From Rhizoclosmatium globosum (lineage: Eukaryota > Chytridiomycota > Chytridiomycetes > Chytridiales > Chytriomycetaceae), in the NCBI GenBank assembly GCA_002104985.1, contig MCGO01000147.1, positions 30,497 to 94,496 of the forward strand: a stretch of 64,000 nucleotides of DNA, written 5' to 3'. The notes beneath the pieces were generated by a model, which ran no database searches, was not told the origin of the DNA, and worked only from the letters and a program-made list of their open reading frames with translations. This document shows positions 10,394 through 23,399 of this stretch, one piece after another (the stretch's first letter is position 1; each line of letters starts with the position of its first letter). Made by a program: the position numbers and the translations under genes.

Positions 10394-11859
10394 TTATTCA
10401 AGGTTTTCGACTCCAACATCTTCGATTTTGTCCGCCAGTGACACTTCTACAAAGTACGATAAGAGCATGAGATCAAAAAAACGCCAGTGTGGTGCCATAG
10501 CGTCGCGGTCAGTTTCTGGAACACTCACGAGGTTAGTTGATATGATTGAAATTGAATCTTCGACTCACTCAAAAATAGAAGCAGTTCCATCATAGATCCA
10601 ATTAGACATAAGCTGATTTGTAGTGGCAACGGGTAGTCATCTCTTTCAAACGACAACTTATTCAACTCCTTGACCAGATTGCACAGTGTTTTCAGACAGC
10701 CGCCAACCAACCGATCTGGAGAAAATTCCCCCGCACGAGTGTATAAAGTGTCGTTACGCTTATCAACATGTAAGGCCCCCATAGCATCCAACAATCCTGG
10801 TAAGTTTCTATTCGAGCGCGATGGAAGCTCATCCCATTTTTCCAACATAATTAGCAGCTCCCGTTTCAATAAGATCAAGCCAGCGTCAACCGATTGTCTG
10901 AATATTGCCATAGGCATTGTACCGAGATCAACAGGGAGAAGAAACATTTGTGACTGAATAACACTTTCAATGGAGACGGGCCGCGTGAGACCAAGGAAAT
11001 TTGTTTGGCCTTTCTTAGTGGTGACAGCGTCTTTATACGTTGTTCCCACTTGCACCAGTACTTTATCCACACGCTGCCCTTGGCTAGTTGATAGCTTTGA
11101 TTTACACAGTGGGTCCTTGGCAATCGTGTGGAGGCAAATGGAAGTTTGGGCAGCGCGCAGAAAAAAGACGAAGTCTGAGCCCCAGAATACATGTCCTTGT
11201 CCCACGTGGGCTGATGAGTCCCGTATGATTGTGTACAGGAAGTAACAATAATTTGGAGCTTCCCGGAAATTTGGAATATCCTTCATGTATTGCGGCAGCT
11301 TATTCAAGTCAGCTGATACAGGCGAAAGTTTGCAGTTGAATTCAATGTAGTGTTTGGTAGCTAGCAAGAACTCAGAACAAATTGTTGACGTGTGTTGCAT
11401 CCTGTCTCGGTGGGATTCACTTTGACGTTTGATGGCTAAGATGTGGAAGGGGTTTGCACCACCAATTGCATGTGGGGGCGAGTCTGCCAAAGTACGAGCA
11501 AGCTTTGTTCTTTTATGGGAGGGAGTTTGGCTGTTAAAAACGGGACTTGTGGAACTTGCGACAGGTACAGTTGGTGGGGAGTGCATTTGAGACTGAGACT
11601 GAGACCGCTTGATTCCACTAGTTCGCACTTCTGAAGTTGTACTTTCGAATTCTTCTTGCGTTATCTGTATTCAGTGAATACATGAAGGACGTTCAACGTC
11701 AACGAAATACAAAAGAATGTTTTCCGTTGAACAAACCTTATTCCAAGTCTCTAGTATAGCGGTAGCTTCTTCTCTGAACTCCGCAAACTCATCAAACGTA
11801 GCATCTGCGTGTTGACCTCGAAGTTCTGAAAATGATGGGAGTCTGGACAAATCAAACAT
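10394..11859 (-). CDS. Array gene B1, copy 1: unknown 446-aa protein
   Basis: Three exons: 11737-11859, 10569-11664 and 10394-10515, separated by GT-AG introns of 72 nt (11665-11736) and 53 nt (10516-10568, with a CAACTAAC branch site). They sum to 447 codons including stop. The family is not recognised. Residues 1-45 are acidic and helix-prone. Residues about 46-100 are Ser/Gln/Pro-rich with a KRTKLAR basic cluster that could be a nuclear signal. The rest looks globular and helical, with conserved aromatic stretches (NYCYFLYTIIRD, GSDFVFFLRAAQ). There is no signal peptide or clear membrane span. Its 5' neighbour on the plus strand is the small gene at 12106, so the two could share a promoter (11860-12105). 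Three near-identical copies and intact frames argue for a working gene. Confidence 0.72.
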
Positions 11860-12105
11860 AGTTTTCTTCAGCTAATTTTGTTTATTTCATGACATAAAAT
11901 ATTGGTAAAGCAAACAGTCCAGATCCTGCACCAGTAGCTATGTGTGGCGTGCCAGCTCTCCTCCGGAGAATTGAGTCTGTACACAGGGAATCGCCCATGG
12001 ATACGTTACCCGTACTATACCTCTGCATCTCCCCTTCCTTAGGGAGAAATGGCAGACGCGCACACAAGGAGATGTCTGGCCATGCAGACTGACCCCGCGA
12101 TCATC
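11860..12105. promoter_or_regulatory. Putative shared divergent promoter of the B-block genes
   Basis: A 246-bp interval between the divergent starts at 11859 (minus) and 12106 (plus), repeated in all three B blocks and kept, with indels, in the inverted relic at 43.8-44.0 kb. Its strong conservation in the relic could also mean that it is partly coding (an extra upstream exon). Confidence 0.35.
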
Positions 12106-12463
12106 ATGCAGGAAGCCGACAGAGCTCCAAGGTTCGATGTTGATGATTTCACGTTCTCTTCCGGAGGTTCCAGTTACACAGTGTTTCCAGATAATCTAGA
12201 CGTACGTTAATTTAGTTGGCGTTGAGTTGTGAGGCGTGGACGTTGAAGGGACAGTGAAATACCATCTCATCCTTCACATTTCAACACAGATACAAATACA
12301 CACGCCGCTCAAATACGAAGACGCGTCAGTCAGTGCTAAGGATGGCTTTGATGAGTGTGTGAGGGTAAGAGTGAAAGTGGGGGGTTGGGAAGAACCTGTC
12401 AAAGCTCGTCGTTTCAGGAATGAGATGCAAGCAGAGCTGCAAACACTCGTCGAGCAGTTTTGA
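12106..12463 (+). CDS. Array gene B2, copy 1: possible 89-aa protein, unknown
   Basis: Two exons, 12106-12201 and 12290-12463, joined across an 88-nt GTACGT...ACACAG intron in the same frame. The product is acidic in exon 1 (FDVDDFTFSSGGSSY) and charged and helix-like in exon 2 (FRNEMQAELQTLVEQF). Between array copies the two small indels nearby fall outside the coding exons: one C before the ATG and one A in the intron. That pattern supports coding. An inverted relic at 43.6-43.8 kb keeps exon 1 but has a stop early in exon 2. No family recognised; an additional upstream exon is possible. Confidence 0.45.
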
Positions 12464-12479
12464 ATACTAAAGGATGGTT

Positions 12480-13360
12480 GGACTGTGTTGATACCTCAAG
12501 CCGAGAGGAGATAGGGAGCAGGAGAACGTCTGGTGGACTTTCGGTTTTTGTTCGAGACAATTGAAATTCTATATTATAAAATAAATCGACGACAAACGCA
12601 ACACTACTGTACAATAACCATCCAACTTTGACGTTAGGAGCTAATGTTGTAATTGTTTGTAAGAGTGGGTTGGTGTGAGTGATGCGTGGTCACAACAACG
12701 CACGATTGAAGTGGCAAGGAATAGAAACCAAAATCCATATCTTCCACGCCTTCATACTGTAGTTAATTATTGAAGGGGAAGTAAGAGTTTAGAGGGGTGA
12801 TTTATGTTCATAGTTTGCATACGTTTTTGTGATGGTTGTGGTTTCTCTAAGACCCAGAAAGACGACATAATATGGGTCAAAAAGTTCAATGTTTTGTGAA
12901 AAGAGACAATTGATTCAAGTATTCTATTCTTGAATAACGAATACAAACTACAGTAGGTCGCAACCAATGCCCAAAAACAAATCAACGGTAAACGCAACAC
13001 GACTGTACAACAACTATCCCAATTTGATGGTAGGAGCTAGAGTTGTAATGGTTTGTGGGTTTTTTGCGAGGGCTGTGGAGGCTCTCAAAGGCCAGTATGA
13101 CGTGCAGAAGGACGACATAGTATGAACGCATGAGTCAGAGGATTCGGTGTGGTGTTTGTTTTCATTCCACGCCTAAATTGTCCGATATTCTTCACTTAAG
13201 TTACAGAGTAGATTAATGTAACAGTAGCAACAATACAAGCCTTTCACAACAGTTTCCGCAACAACGTGGTATCATGCATGGCAATCGATTCTTAAGGAAG
13301 TCATTTTGACATAGGCTCGATTAATTTAATCCTCGGTCAGTGCTTTCAATAAAGCCGATG
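12480..13360. other. Tail of block B, no gene recognised
   Basis: Repeated in all three B blocks, with only short open frames. An inverted, diverged relic of its left part lies at 43110-43500, recognisable by the AAAGGCCAGTATGACGTGCA block. Confidence 0.5.
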
Positions 13361-15210
13361 GGTGGTTGGTTGAGGAATAGAGCGGGACAGAGTGCAAACT
13401 TGGCTCAATAATGATGGTAGACCAAACCGCTTGCTCTCATATAAGATCTTCTCAGGCAGTGGTGTTGATTGTTGCGGAGGTGCTGTGTTTGTTGATTAAT
13501 GAGATTTGGATGAAGAAAAAAGGGAAGAGGGGAGACAAAAAATTCTGGTACAAAGCGGCTCCCACCTTAAACAACTCCAATTCACCTCAACTTTCGCGTA
13601 CCTTGCTTACGTAGTACTGAGGGGTAGTAACAGTTGGAATCCATCGAATTGGGTGGTTATTGATGTGTTTGATATGCATGATGCATTCTGGAAGTCTTCA
13701 AATTGAGTCCAGAGTGTCCGTTACAACATCCAGTTAACTGAGACACAATTTGGAGATCCCTATTGTGAGTTCTGCGGATTTGCATTTTTGAATTTGATGC
13801 TCATCACCACTTCCACCCGACTCCCCTCATCCCGCCAGACCATCAACGTATTGTCTTTGAGATACAACGACACCTTATTGGACAATTTGCAAGACGTTAA
13901 GTCAGTGGTAGTTGCAGTCGCCATCCATCCCATAACCTTTCTTCCTCGCTCTCCAAATCCTCGCCAGCCCCAGACTTTATGCATCCTTCTTCCATCCATT
14001 CATACCTCTCTCATACTCTGTTCCTTCTCTTCTTTGATGTATTTCTGACTCCACTGGACGCCCACTGAACTCAGAATAATGTCGTCCCCCAACTCCTTCT
14101 CTACCTAAACCCATTCAAAATCAGTCGTTGGACCAGCTCCCGTTCTCCATACTCCCGTGCGACAATGCTTTGAATTCGAAAGCATTTGCGTTCAAGTCCA
14201 ACGTATCTGCCATTTTCGTACCTTAGTCACCATAAGACTCAACGTAACACCCGCCTTCCCATCCATTACATCGGTGTCGAAACTTAATCATCCAATCGAA
14301 GTTGAAGCGATGTAAGGATGGCGGTGAACTTATTAAAGGCTGCGAATGAGATGAGGATAGGCGGTGGATCCAACATACAACAGTCATGCACGATCGTGCG
14401 AATTCGCACAGTAAGAATATACGGATACAATGACCTAATGGATAGTTGATCAAGTGCATAATATGGCGTAGTTGGAGCAGTGGTGGGTGGTGCGGATGGA
14501 ACTGGCTCCTTCAATGACTAAACTCAAGAACGGCAATACGAAGAACGACATAGCAATCTTCGCATTCGTGTACAGTTCCACTTGAAATCGATGTGTGAGT
14601 GGCTGAACCAATACGCACGAATCCGAGCAATGACACTGGAATAGAGGACTGGGGATTACTGGAGCCTCGCCACGTGTTGGATGCAAGACAGAACCACTCA
14701 TCGTACGTGAACTGAATAGATTGCAACTGATGGTTGAGGTGCGATTGAGTTGGTGGTGTTGGTCCAGTTCGAGTTGGTTGACCAGTCCGAAAGTTTTGAG
14801 ACGTCTTTCTTTAAACCAACATTGACTCAGGAACAACAAAGGTATGTTTTTATAATTATGAAAATCGTTGGTTAAGAGTTCAATTAGTGACGGGAAGACT
14901 GAATACATCATATGAGCACTCTATTCTCCTCGTCTCCAGCCGCACTGCACGAATACATCAATTCACGAGTATAGCCGTTCAGTTCGTACACGTGAAAAAG
15001 ATTTAGAATCTTATTCGATCCGTTTGACTATTCCCGAATGAATTCCGACTTTCCATCCATCAATAAGTTTCATATACTCGAACAAGAATGCATCCATCCC
15101 AAGCACCATGTTCCAGCTCGCAAATTCGATTTCTCGCTTAATTTCTTCTGGATTTAATAGCTCTCGTTCGCTCGCATTTGAGGCTCCTTGTAACTACCAC
15201 TCTTTTTGGG
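13360..15210 (+). repeat. Repeat D copy 2 (array)
   Basis: Near-identical to copy 3; it differs from copies 1 and 4 through the 14.3-15.0 kb part. It carries the same coding-like plus-strand pieces (MTELKNGNTKND at 14515, GIEDWGLLEPRHVLDARQN near 14640, the FELVDQSESFE exon near 14770). These read as a chain of short exons but I could not join them all in frame. Confidence 0.8.
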
Positions 15211-15410
15211 AAGGGCCGTCTGGTTGAGGCGTGAGGTGCGAGGTGCTCTCTATGTAAAAAAAGCATCACGCATTTCGCGAACGTCAAAGGATGCCGTGAT
15301 GTTAACGCTAGAGGCTGAATAGGGAACAAGCTGGACACCTTCGTGTAGTCCTATTTCTGAGCGATTTTGTTGGGGTAAATCGTTTACAATTTCAGAATTG
15401 ATATCGTTTA

Positions 15411-16876
15411 TTATTCAAGGTTTTCGACTCCAACATCTTCGATTTTGTCCGCCAGTGACACTTCTACAAAGTACGATAAGAGCATGAGATCAAAAAAACG
15501 CCAGTGTGGTGCCATAGCGTCGCGGTCAGTTTCTGGAACACTCACGAGGTTAGTTGATATGATTGAAATCGAATCTTCGACTCACTCAAAAATAGAAGCA
15601 GTTCCATCATAGATCCAATTAGACATAAGCTGATTTGTAGTGGCAACGGGTAGTCATCTCTTTCAAACGACAACTTATTCAACTCCTTGACCAGATTGCA
15701 CAGTGTTTTCAGACAGCCGCCAACCAACCGATCTGGAGAAAATTCCCCCGCACGAGTGTATAAAGTGTCGTTACGCTTATCAACATGTAAGGCCCCCATA
15801 GCATCCAACAATCCTGGTAAGTTTCTATTAGAGCGCGATGGGAGCTCATCCCATTTTCCCAACATAATTAGCAGCTCCCGTTTCAATAAGATCAAGCCAG
15901 CGTCAACCGATTCTCTGAATATTGCCATAGGCATTGTACCGAGATCAACAGGGAGAAGAAACATTTGTGACTGAATAACACTTTCAATGGAGACGGGCCG
16001 CGTGAGACCAAGGAAATTTGTTTGGCCTTTCTTAGTGGTGACAGCGTCTTTATACGTTGTTCCCACTTGCACCAGTACTTTATCCACACGCTGCCCTTGG
16101 CTAGTTGATAGCTTTGATTTACACAGTGGGTCCTTGGCAATCGTGTGGAGGCAAATGGAAGTTTGGGCAGCGCGCAGAAAAAAGACGAAGTCTGAGCCCC
16201 AGAATACATGTCCTTGTCCCACGTGGGCTGATGAGTCCCGTATGATTGTGTACAGGAAGTAACAATAATTTGGAGCTTCCCGGAAATTTGGAATATCCTT
16301 CATGTATTGCGGCAGCTTATTCAAGTCAGCTGATACAGGCAAAAGTTTGCAGTTGAATTCGATGTAGTGTTTGGTGGCTAGCAAGAACTCAGAACAAATT
16401 GTTGACGTGTGTTGCATCCTGTCTCGGTGGGATTCACTTTGACGTTTGATGGCTAAGATGTGGAAGGGGTTTGCACCACCAATTGCATGTGGGGGCGAGT
16501 CTGCCAAAGTACGAGCAAGCTTTGTTCTTTTATGGGAGGGAGTTTGGCTGTTAAAAACGGGACTTGTGGAACTTGCGACAGGTACAGTTGGTGGGGAGTG
16601 CATTTGAGACTGAGACTGAGACCGCTTGATTCCACTAGTTCGCACGTCTGAAGTTGTACTTTCGAATTCTTCTTGCGTTATCTGTATTCAGTGAATACAT
16701 GAAGGACGTTCAACGTCAACGAAAGACAAAAGAATGTTTTCTGTTGAACAAACCTTATTCCAAGTCTCTAGTATAGCGGTAGCTTCTTCTCTGAACTCCG
16801 CAAACTCATCAAACGTAGCATCTGCGTGTTGACCTCGAAGTTCTGAAAATGATGGGAGTCTGGACAAATCAAACAT
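15411..16876 (-). CDS. Array gene B1, copy 2
   Basis: Same three-exon structure as copy 1, shifted by 5017 bp, with the splice sites and the 446-aa frame intact. It differs from copy 1 by a handful of substitutions, including S to L, Q to E, E to G and E to D. Unknown function. Confidence 0.72.
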
Positions 16877-17123
16877 AGTTTTCTTCAGCTAATTTTGTTT
16901 ATTTCATGACATAAAATATTGGTAAAGCAAACAGTCCAGATCCTGCACCAGTAGCTATGTGTGGCGTGCCAGCTCTCCTCCGGAGAATTGAGTCTGTACA
17001 CAGGGAATCGCCCATGGATACGTTACCCGTACTATACCTCTGCATCTCCCCTTCCTTAGGGAGAAATGGCAGACGCGCACACAAGGAGATGTCTGGCCAT
17101 GCAGACTGACCCCCGCGATCATC

Positions 17124-17482
17124 ATGCAGGAAGCCGACAGAGCTCCAAGGTTCGATGTTGATGATTTCACGTTCTCTTCCGGAGGTTCCAGTTACACAGT
17201 GTTTCCAGATAATCTAGACGTACGTTAATTTAGTTGGCGTTGAGTTGTGAGGCGTGGACGTTGAAGGGACAGTGAAAATACCATCTCATCCTTCACATTT
17301 CAACACAGATACAAATACACACGCCGCTCAAATACGAAGACGCGTCAGTCAGTGCTAAGGATGGCTTTGATGAGTGTGTGAGGGTAAGAGTGAAAGTGGG
17401 GGGTTGGGAAGAACCTGTCAAAGCTCGTCGTTTCAGGAATGAGATGCAAGCAGAGCTGCAAACACTCGTCGAGCAGTTTTGA
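17124..17482 (+). CDS. Array gene B2, copy 2
   Basis: Same two-exon layout as copy 1. The intron is one A longer and the sequence before the ATG one C longer; the coding exons keep frame. Unknown function. Confidence 0.42.
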
Positions 17483-18379
17483 ATACTAAAGGATGGTTGG
17501 ACTGTGTTGATACCTCAAGCCGAGAGGAGATAGGGAGCAGGAGAACGTCTGGTGGACTTTCGGTTTTTGTTCGAGACAATTGAAATTCTATATTATAAAA
17601 TAAATCGACGACAAACGCAACACTACTGTACAATAACCATCCAACTTTGACGTTAGGAGCTAATGTTGTAATTGTTTGTAAGAGTGGGTTGGTGTGAGTG
17701 ATGCGTGGTCACAACAACGCACGATTGAAGTGGCAAGGAATAGAAACCAAAATCCATATCTTCCACGCCTTCATACTGTAGTTAATTATTGAAGGGGAAG
17801 TAAGAGTTTTAGAGGGGTGATTTATGTTCATAGTTTGCATACGTTTTTGTGATGGTTGTGGTTTCTCTAAGACCCAGAAAGACGACATAATATGGGTCAA
17901 AAAGTTCAATGTTTTGTGAAAAGAGACAATTGATTCAAGTATTCTATTCTTGAATAACGAATACAAACTACAGTAGGTCGCAACCAATGCCCAAAAACAA
18001 ATCAACGGTAAACGCAACACGACTGTACAACAACTATCCCAATTTGATGGTAGGAGCTAGAGTTGTAATGGTTTGTGGGTTTTTTGCGAGGGCTGTGGAG
18101 GCTCTCAAAGGCCAGTATGACGTGCAGAAGGACGACATAGTATGAACGCATGAGTCAGAGGATTCGGTGTGGTGTTTGTTTTCATTCCACGCCTAAATTG
18201 TCCGATATTCTTCACTTAAGTTACAGAGTAGATTAATGTAACAGTAGCAACAATACAAGCCTTTCACAACAGTTTCCGCAACAACGTGGTATCATGCATG
18301 GCAATCGATTCTTAAGGAAGTCATTTTGACATAGGCTCGATTAATTTAATCCTCGGTCAGTGCTTTCAATAAAGCCGAT

Positions 18380-20229
18380 GGGTGGTTGGTTGAGGAATAG
18401 AGCGGGACAGAGTGCAAACTTGGCTCAATAATGATGGTAGACCAAACCGCTTGCTCTCATATAAGATCTTCTCAGGCAGTGGTGTTGATTGTTGCGGAGG
18501 TGCTGTGTTTGTTGATTAATGAGATTTGGATGAAGAAAAAAGGGAAGAGGGGAGACAAAAAATTCTGGTACAAAGCGGCTCCCACCTTAAACAACTCCAA
18601 TTCACCTCAACTTTCGCGTACCTTGCTTACGTAGTACTGAGGGGTAGTAACAGTTGGAATCCATCGAATTGGGTGGTTATTGATGTGTTTGATATGCATG
18701 ATGCATTCTGGAAGTCTTCAAATTGAGTCCAGAGTGTCCGTTACAACATCCAGTTAACTGAGACACAATTTGGAGATCCCTATTGTGAGTTCTGCGGATT
18801 TGCATTTTTGAATTTGATGCTCATCACCACTTCCACCCGACTCCCCTCATCCCGCCAGACCATCAACGTATTGTCTTTGAGATACAACGACACCTTATTG
18901 GACAATTTGCAAGACGTTAAGTCAGTGGTAGTTGCAGTCGCCATCCATCCCATAACCTTTCTTCCTCGCTCTCCAAATCCTCGCCAGCCCCAGACTTTAT
19001 GCATCCTTCTTCCATCCATTCATACCTCTCTCATACTCTGTTCCTTCTCTTCTTTGATGTATTTCTGACTCCACTGGACGCCCACTGAACTCAGAATAAT
19101 GTCGTCCCCCAACTCCTTCTCTACCTAAACCCATTCAAAATCAGTCGTTGGACCAGCTCCCGTTCTCCATACTCCCGTGCGACAATGCTTTGAATTCGAA
19201 AGCATTTGCGTTCAAGTCCAACGTATCTGCCATTTTCGTACCTTAGTCACCATAAGACTCAACGTAACACCCGCCTTCCCATCCATTACATCGGTGTCGA
19301 AACTTAATCATCCAATCGAAGTTGAAGCGATGTAAGGATGGCGGTGAACTTATTAAAGGCTGCGAATGAGATGAGGATAGGCGGTGGATCCAACATACAA
19401 CAGTCATGCACGATCGTGCGAATTCGCACAGTAAGAATATACGGATACAATGACCTAATGGATAGTTGATCAAGTGCATAATATGGCGTAGTTGGAGCAG
19501 TGGTGGGTGGTGCGGATGGAACTGGCTCCTTCAATGACTAAACTCAAGAACGGCAATACGAAGAACGACATAGCAATCTTCGCATTCGTGTACAGTTCCA
19601 CTTGAAATCGATGTGTGAGTGGCTGAACCAATACGCACGAATCCGAGCAATGACACTGGAATAGAGGACTGGGGATTACTGGAGCCTCGCCACGTGTTGG
19701 ATGCAAGACAGAACACTCATCGTACGTGAACTGAATAGATTGCAACTGATGGTTGAGGTGCGATTGAGTTGGTGGTGTTGGTCCAGTTCGAGTTGGTTGA
19801 CCAGTCCGAAAGTTTTGAGACGTCTTTCTTTAAACCAACATTGACTCAGGAACAACAAAGGTATGTTTTTATAATTATGAAAATCGTTGGTTAAGAGTTC
19901 AATTAGTGACGGGAAGACTGAATACATCATATGAGCACTCTATTCTCCTCGTCTCCAGCCGCACTGCACGAATACATCAATTCACGAGTATAGCCGTTCA
20001 GTTCGTACACGTGAAAAAGATTTAGAATCTTATTCGATCCGTTTGACTATTCCCGAATGAATTCCGACTTTCCATCCATCAATAAGTTTCATATACTCGA
20101 ACAAGAATGCATCCATCCCAAGCACCATGTTCCAGCTCGCAAATTCGATTTCTCGCTTAATTTCTTCTGGATTTAATAGCTCTCGTTCGCTCGCATTTGA
20201 GGCTCCTTGTAACTACCACTCTTTTTGGG
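18380..20229 (+). repeat. Repeat D copy 3 (array)
   Basis: Almost identical to copy 2. One visible difference is a missing C near 19713, in a coding-like exon. Confidence 0.8.
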
Positions 20230-20429
20230 ACGGGCCGTCTGGTTGAGGCGTGAGGTGCGAGGTGCTCTCTATGTAAAAAAAGCATCACGCATTTCGCGAA
20301 CGTCAAAGGATGCCGTGATGTTAACGCTAGAGGCTGAATAGGGAACAAGCTGGACACCTTCGTGTAGTCCTATTTCTGAGCGATTTTGTTGGGGTAAATC
20401 GTTTACAATTTCAGAATTGATATCGTTTA

Positions 20430-21895
20430 TTATTCAAGGTTTTCGACTCCAACATCTTCGATTTTGTCCGCCAGTGACACTTCTACAAAGTACGATAAGA
20501 GCATGAGATCAAAAAAACGCCAGTGTGGTGCCATAGCGTCGCGGTCAGTTTCTGGAACACTCACGAGGTTAGTTGATATGATTGAAATCGAATCTTCGAC
20601 TCACTCAAAAATAGAAGCAGTTCCATCATAGATCCAATTAGACATAAGCTGATTTGTAGTGGCAACGGGTAGTCATCTCTTTCAAACGACAACTTATTCA
20701 ACTCCTTGACCAGATTGCACAGTGTTTTCAGACAGCCGCCAACCAACCGATCTGGAGAAAATTCCCCCGCACGAGTGTATAAAGTGTCGTTACGCTTATC
20801 AACATGTAAGGCCCCCATAGCATCCAACAATCCTGGTAAGTTTCTATTAGAGCGCGATGGGAGCTCATCCCATTTTCCCAACATAATTAGCAGCTCCCGT
20901 TTCAATAAGATCAAGCCAGCGTCAACCGATTCTCTGAATATTGCCATAGGCATTGTACCGAGATCAACAGGGAGAAGAAACATTTGTGACTGAATAACAC
21001 TTTCAATGGAGACGGGCCGCGTGAGACCAAGGAAATTTGTTTGGCCTTTCTTAGTGGTGACAGCGTCTTTATACGTTGTTCCCACTTGCACCAGTACTTT
21101 ATCCACACGCTGCCCTTGGCTAGTTGATAGCTTTGATTTACACAGTGGGTCCTTGGCGATTGTGTGGAGGCAGATGGAAGTTTGGGCAGCGCGCAGAAAA
21201 AAGACGAAGTCTGAGCCCCAGAATACATGTCCTTGTCCCACATGGGCTGATGAGTCCCGTATGATTGTGTACAGGAAGTAACAATAATTTGGAGCTTCCC
21301 GGAAATTTGGAATATCCTTCATGTATTGCGGCAGCTTATTCAAGTCAGCTGATACAGGCAAAAGTTTGCAGTTGAATTCGATGTAGTGTTTGGTGGCTAG
21401 CAAGAACTCAGAACAAATTGTTGACGTGTGTTGCATCCTGTCTCGGTGGGATTCACTTTGACGTTTGATGGCTAAGATGTGGAAGGGGTTTGCACCACCA
21501 ATTGCATGTGGGGGCGAGTCTGCCAAAGTACGAGCAAGCTTTGTTCTTTTATGGGAGGGAGTTTGGCTGTTAAAAACGGGACTTGTGGAACTTGCGACAG
21601 GTACAGTTGGTGGGGAGTGCATTTGAGACTGAGACTGAGACCGCTTGATTCCACTAGTTCGCACGTCTGAAGTTGTACTTTCGAATTCTTCTTGCGTTAT
21701 CTGTATTCAGTGAATACATGAAGGACGTTCAACGTCAACGAAAGACAAAAGAATGTTTTCCGTTGAACAAACCTTATTCCAAGTCTCTAGTATAGCGGTA
21801 GCTTCTTCTCTGAACTCCGCAAACTCATCAAACGTAGCATCTGCGTGTTGACCTCGAAGTTCTGAAAATGATGGGAGTCTGGACAAATCAAACAT
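20430..21895 (-). CDS. Array gene B1, copy 3
   Basis: Same three exons, 446 aa. It differs from copy 2 by a cluster of four changes in 21159-21242. All four are third-position transitions that leave the protein unchanged (ATT/ATC, ACG/ACA, ATT/ATC, CAC/CAT). This fits either purifying selection or a short conversion tract from a diverged relative elsewhere in the genome. Unknown function. Confidence 0.74.
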
Positions 21896-22142
21896 AGTTT
21901 TCTTCAGCTAATTTTGTTTATTTCATGACATAAAATATTGGTAAAGCAAACAGTCCAGATCCTGCACCAGTAGCTATGTGTGGCGTGCCAGCTCTCCTCC
22001 GGAGAATTGAGTCTGTACACAGGGAATCGCCCATGGATACGTTACCCGTACTATACCTCTGCATCTCCCCTTCCTTAGGGAGAAATGGCAGACGCGCACA
22101 CAAGGAGATGTCTGGCCATGCAGACTGACCCCCGCGATCATC

Positions 22143-22501
22143 ATGCAGGAAGCCGACAGAGCTCCAAGGTTCGATGTTGATGATTTCACGTTCTCTTCCG
22201 GAGGTTCCAGTTACACAGTGTTTCCAGATAATCTAGACGTACGTTAATTTAGTTGGCGTTGAGTTGTGAGGCGTGGACGTTGAAGGGACAGTGAAAATAC
22301 CATCTCATCCTTCACATTTCAACACAGATACAAATACACACGCCGCTCAAATACGAAGACGCGTCAGTCAGTGCTAAGGATGGCTTTGATGAGTGTGTGA
22401 GGGTAAGAGTGAAAGTGGGGGGTTGGGAAGAACCTGTCAAAGCTCGTCGTTTCAGGAATGAGATGCAAGCAGAGCTGCAAACACTCGTCGAGCAGTTTTG
22501 A
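22143..22501 (+). CDS. Array gene B2, copy 3
   Basis: Same two-exon layout and intact frame as copies 1 and 2. Unknown function. Confidence 0.42.
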
Positions 22502-23399
22502 ATACTAAAGGATGGTTGGACTGTGTTGATACCTCAAGCCGAGAGGAGATAGGGAGCAGGAGAACGTCTGGTGGACTTTCGGTTTTTGTTCGAGACAATT
22601 GATATTCTATATTATAAAATAAATCGACGACAAACGCGACACTACTGTACAATAACCATCCAACTTTGACGTTAGGAGCTAACGTTGTAATTGTTTGTAA
22701 GAGTGGGTTGGTGTGAGTGATGCATGGTCACAACAACGCACGATTGAAGTGGCAAGGAATAGAAACCAAAATCCATATCTTCCACGCCTTTATACTCTAG
22801 TTAATTATTCAAGGGGAAGTAAGATTTTTAGAGGGGTGATTTATGTTCATAGTTTGCATATGTTTTTGTGATGGTTGTGGTTTCTCTAAGACCCAGAAAG
22901 ACGACATAATATGGGTCAAAAAGTTCAATGTTTTGTGAAAAGAGACAATTGATTCAAGTATTCTATTCTTGAATAACGAATACAAACTACAGTAGGTCGC
23001 AACCAATGCCCAAAAACAAATCAACGGTAAACGCAACACGACTGTACAACAACTATCCCAATTTGATGGTAGGAGCTAGAGTTGTAATGGTTTGTGGGTT
23101 TTTTGCGAGGGCTGTGGCGAGGCTCTCAAAGGCCAGTATGACGTGGAGAAGGACGACATAGTATGACCGCATGGGTCAGAGGATTCAGTGTGGTGTTTGT
23201 TTTCATTCCACGCCTAAATTGTCCGATATTCTTCACTTAAGTTACAGAGTAGATTAATGTAACAGTAGCAACAATACAAGCCTTTCACAACAGTTTCCGC
23301 AACAAAGTGGTATCATGCATGGCAATCGATTCTTAAGGAAGTCATTTTGACATAGGCTCGATTCATTTAATCCTCGGTCAGTGGTTCAATAAAGCCAAT

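Noticed and set aside
10875..11192. Alternative minus-strand 105-codon frame inside the array gene, seen in all copies
   Set aside because: It overlaps the 446-aa frame in another phase. The silent third-position changes in copy 3 keep the 446-aa product unchanged but alter residues in this alternative frame.
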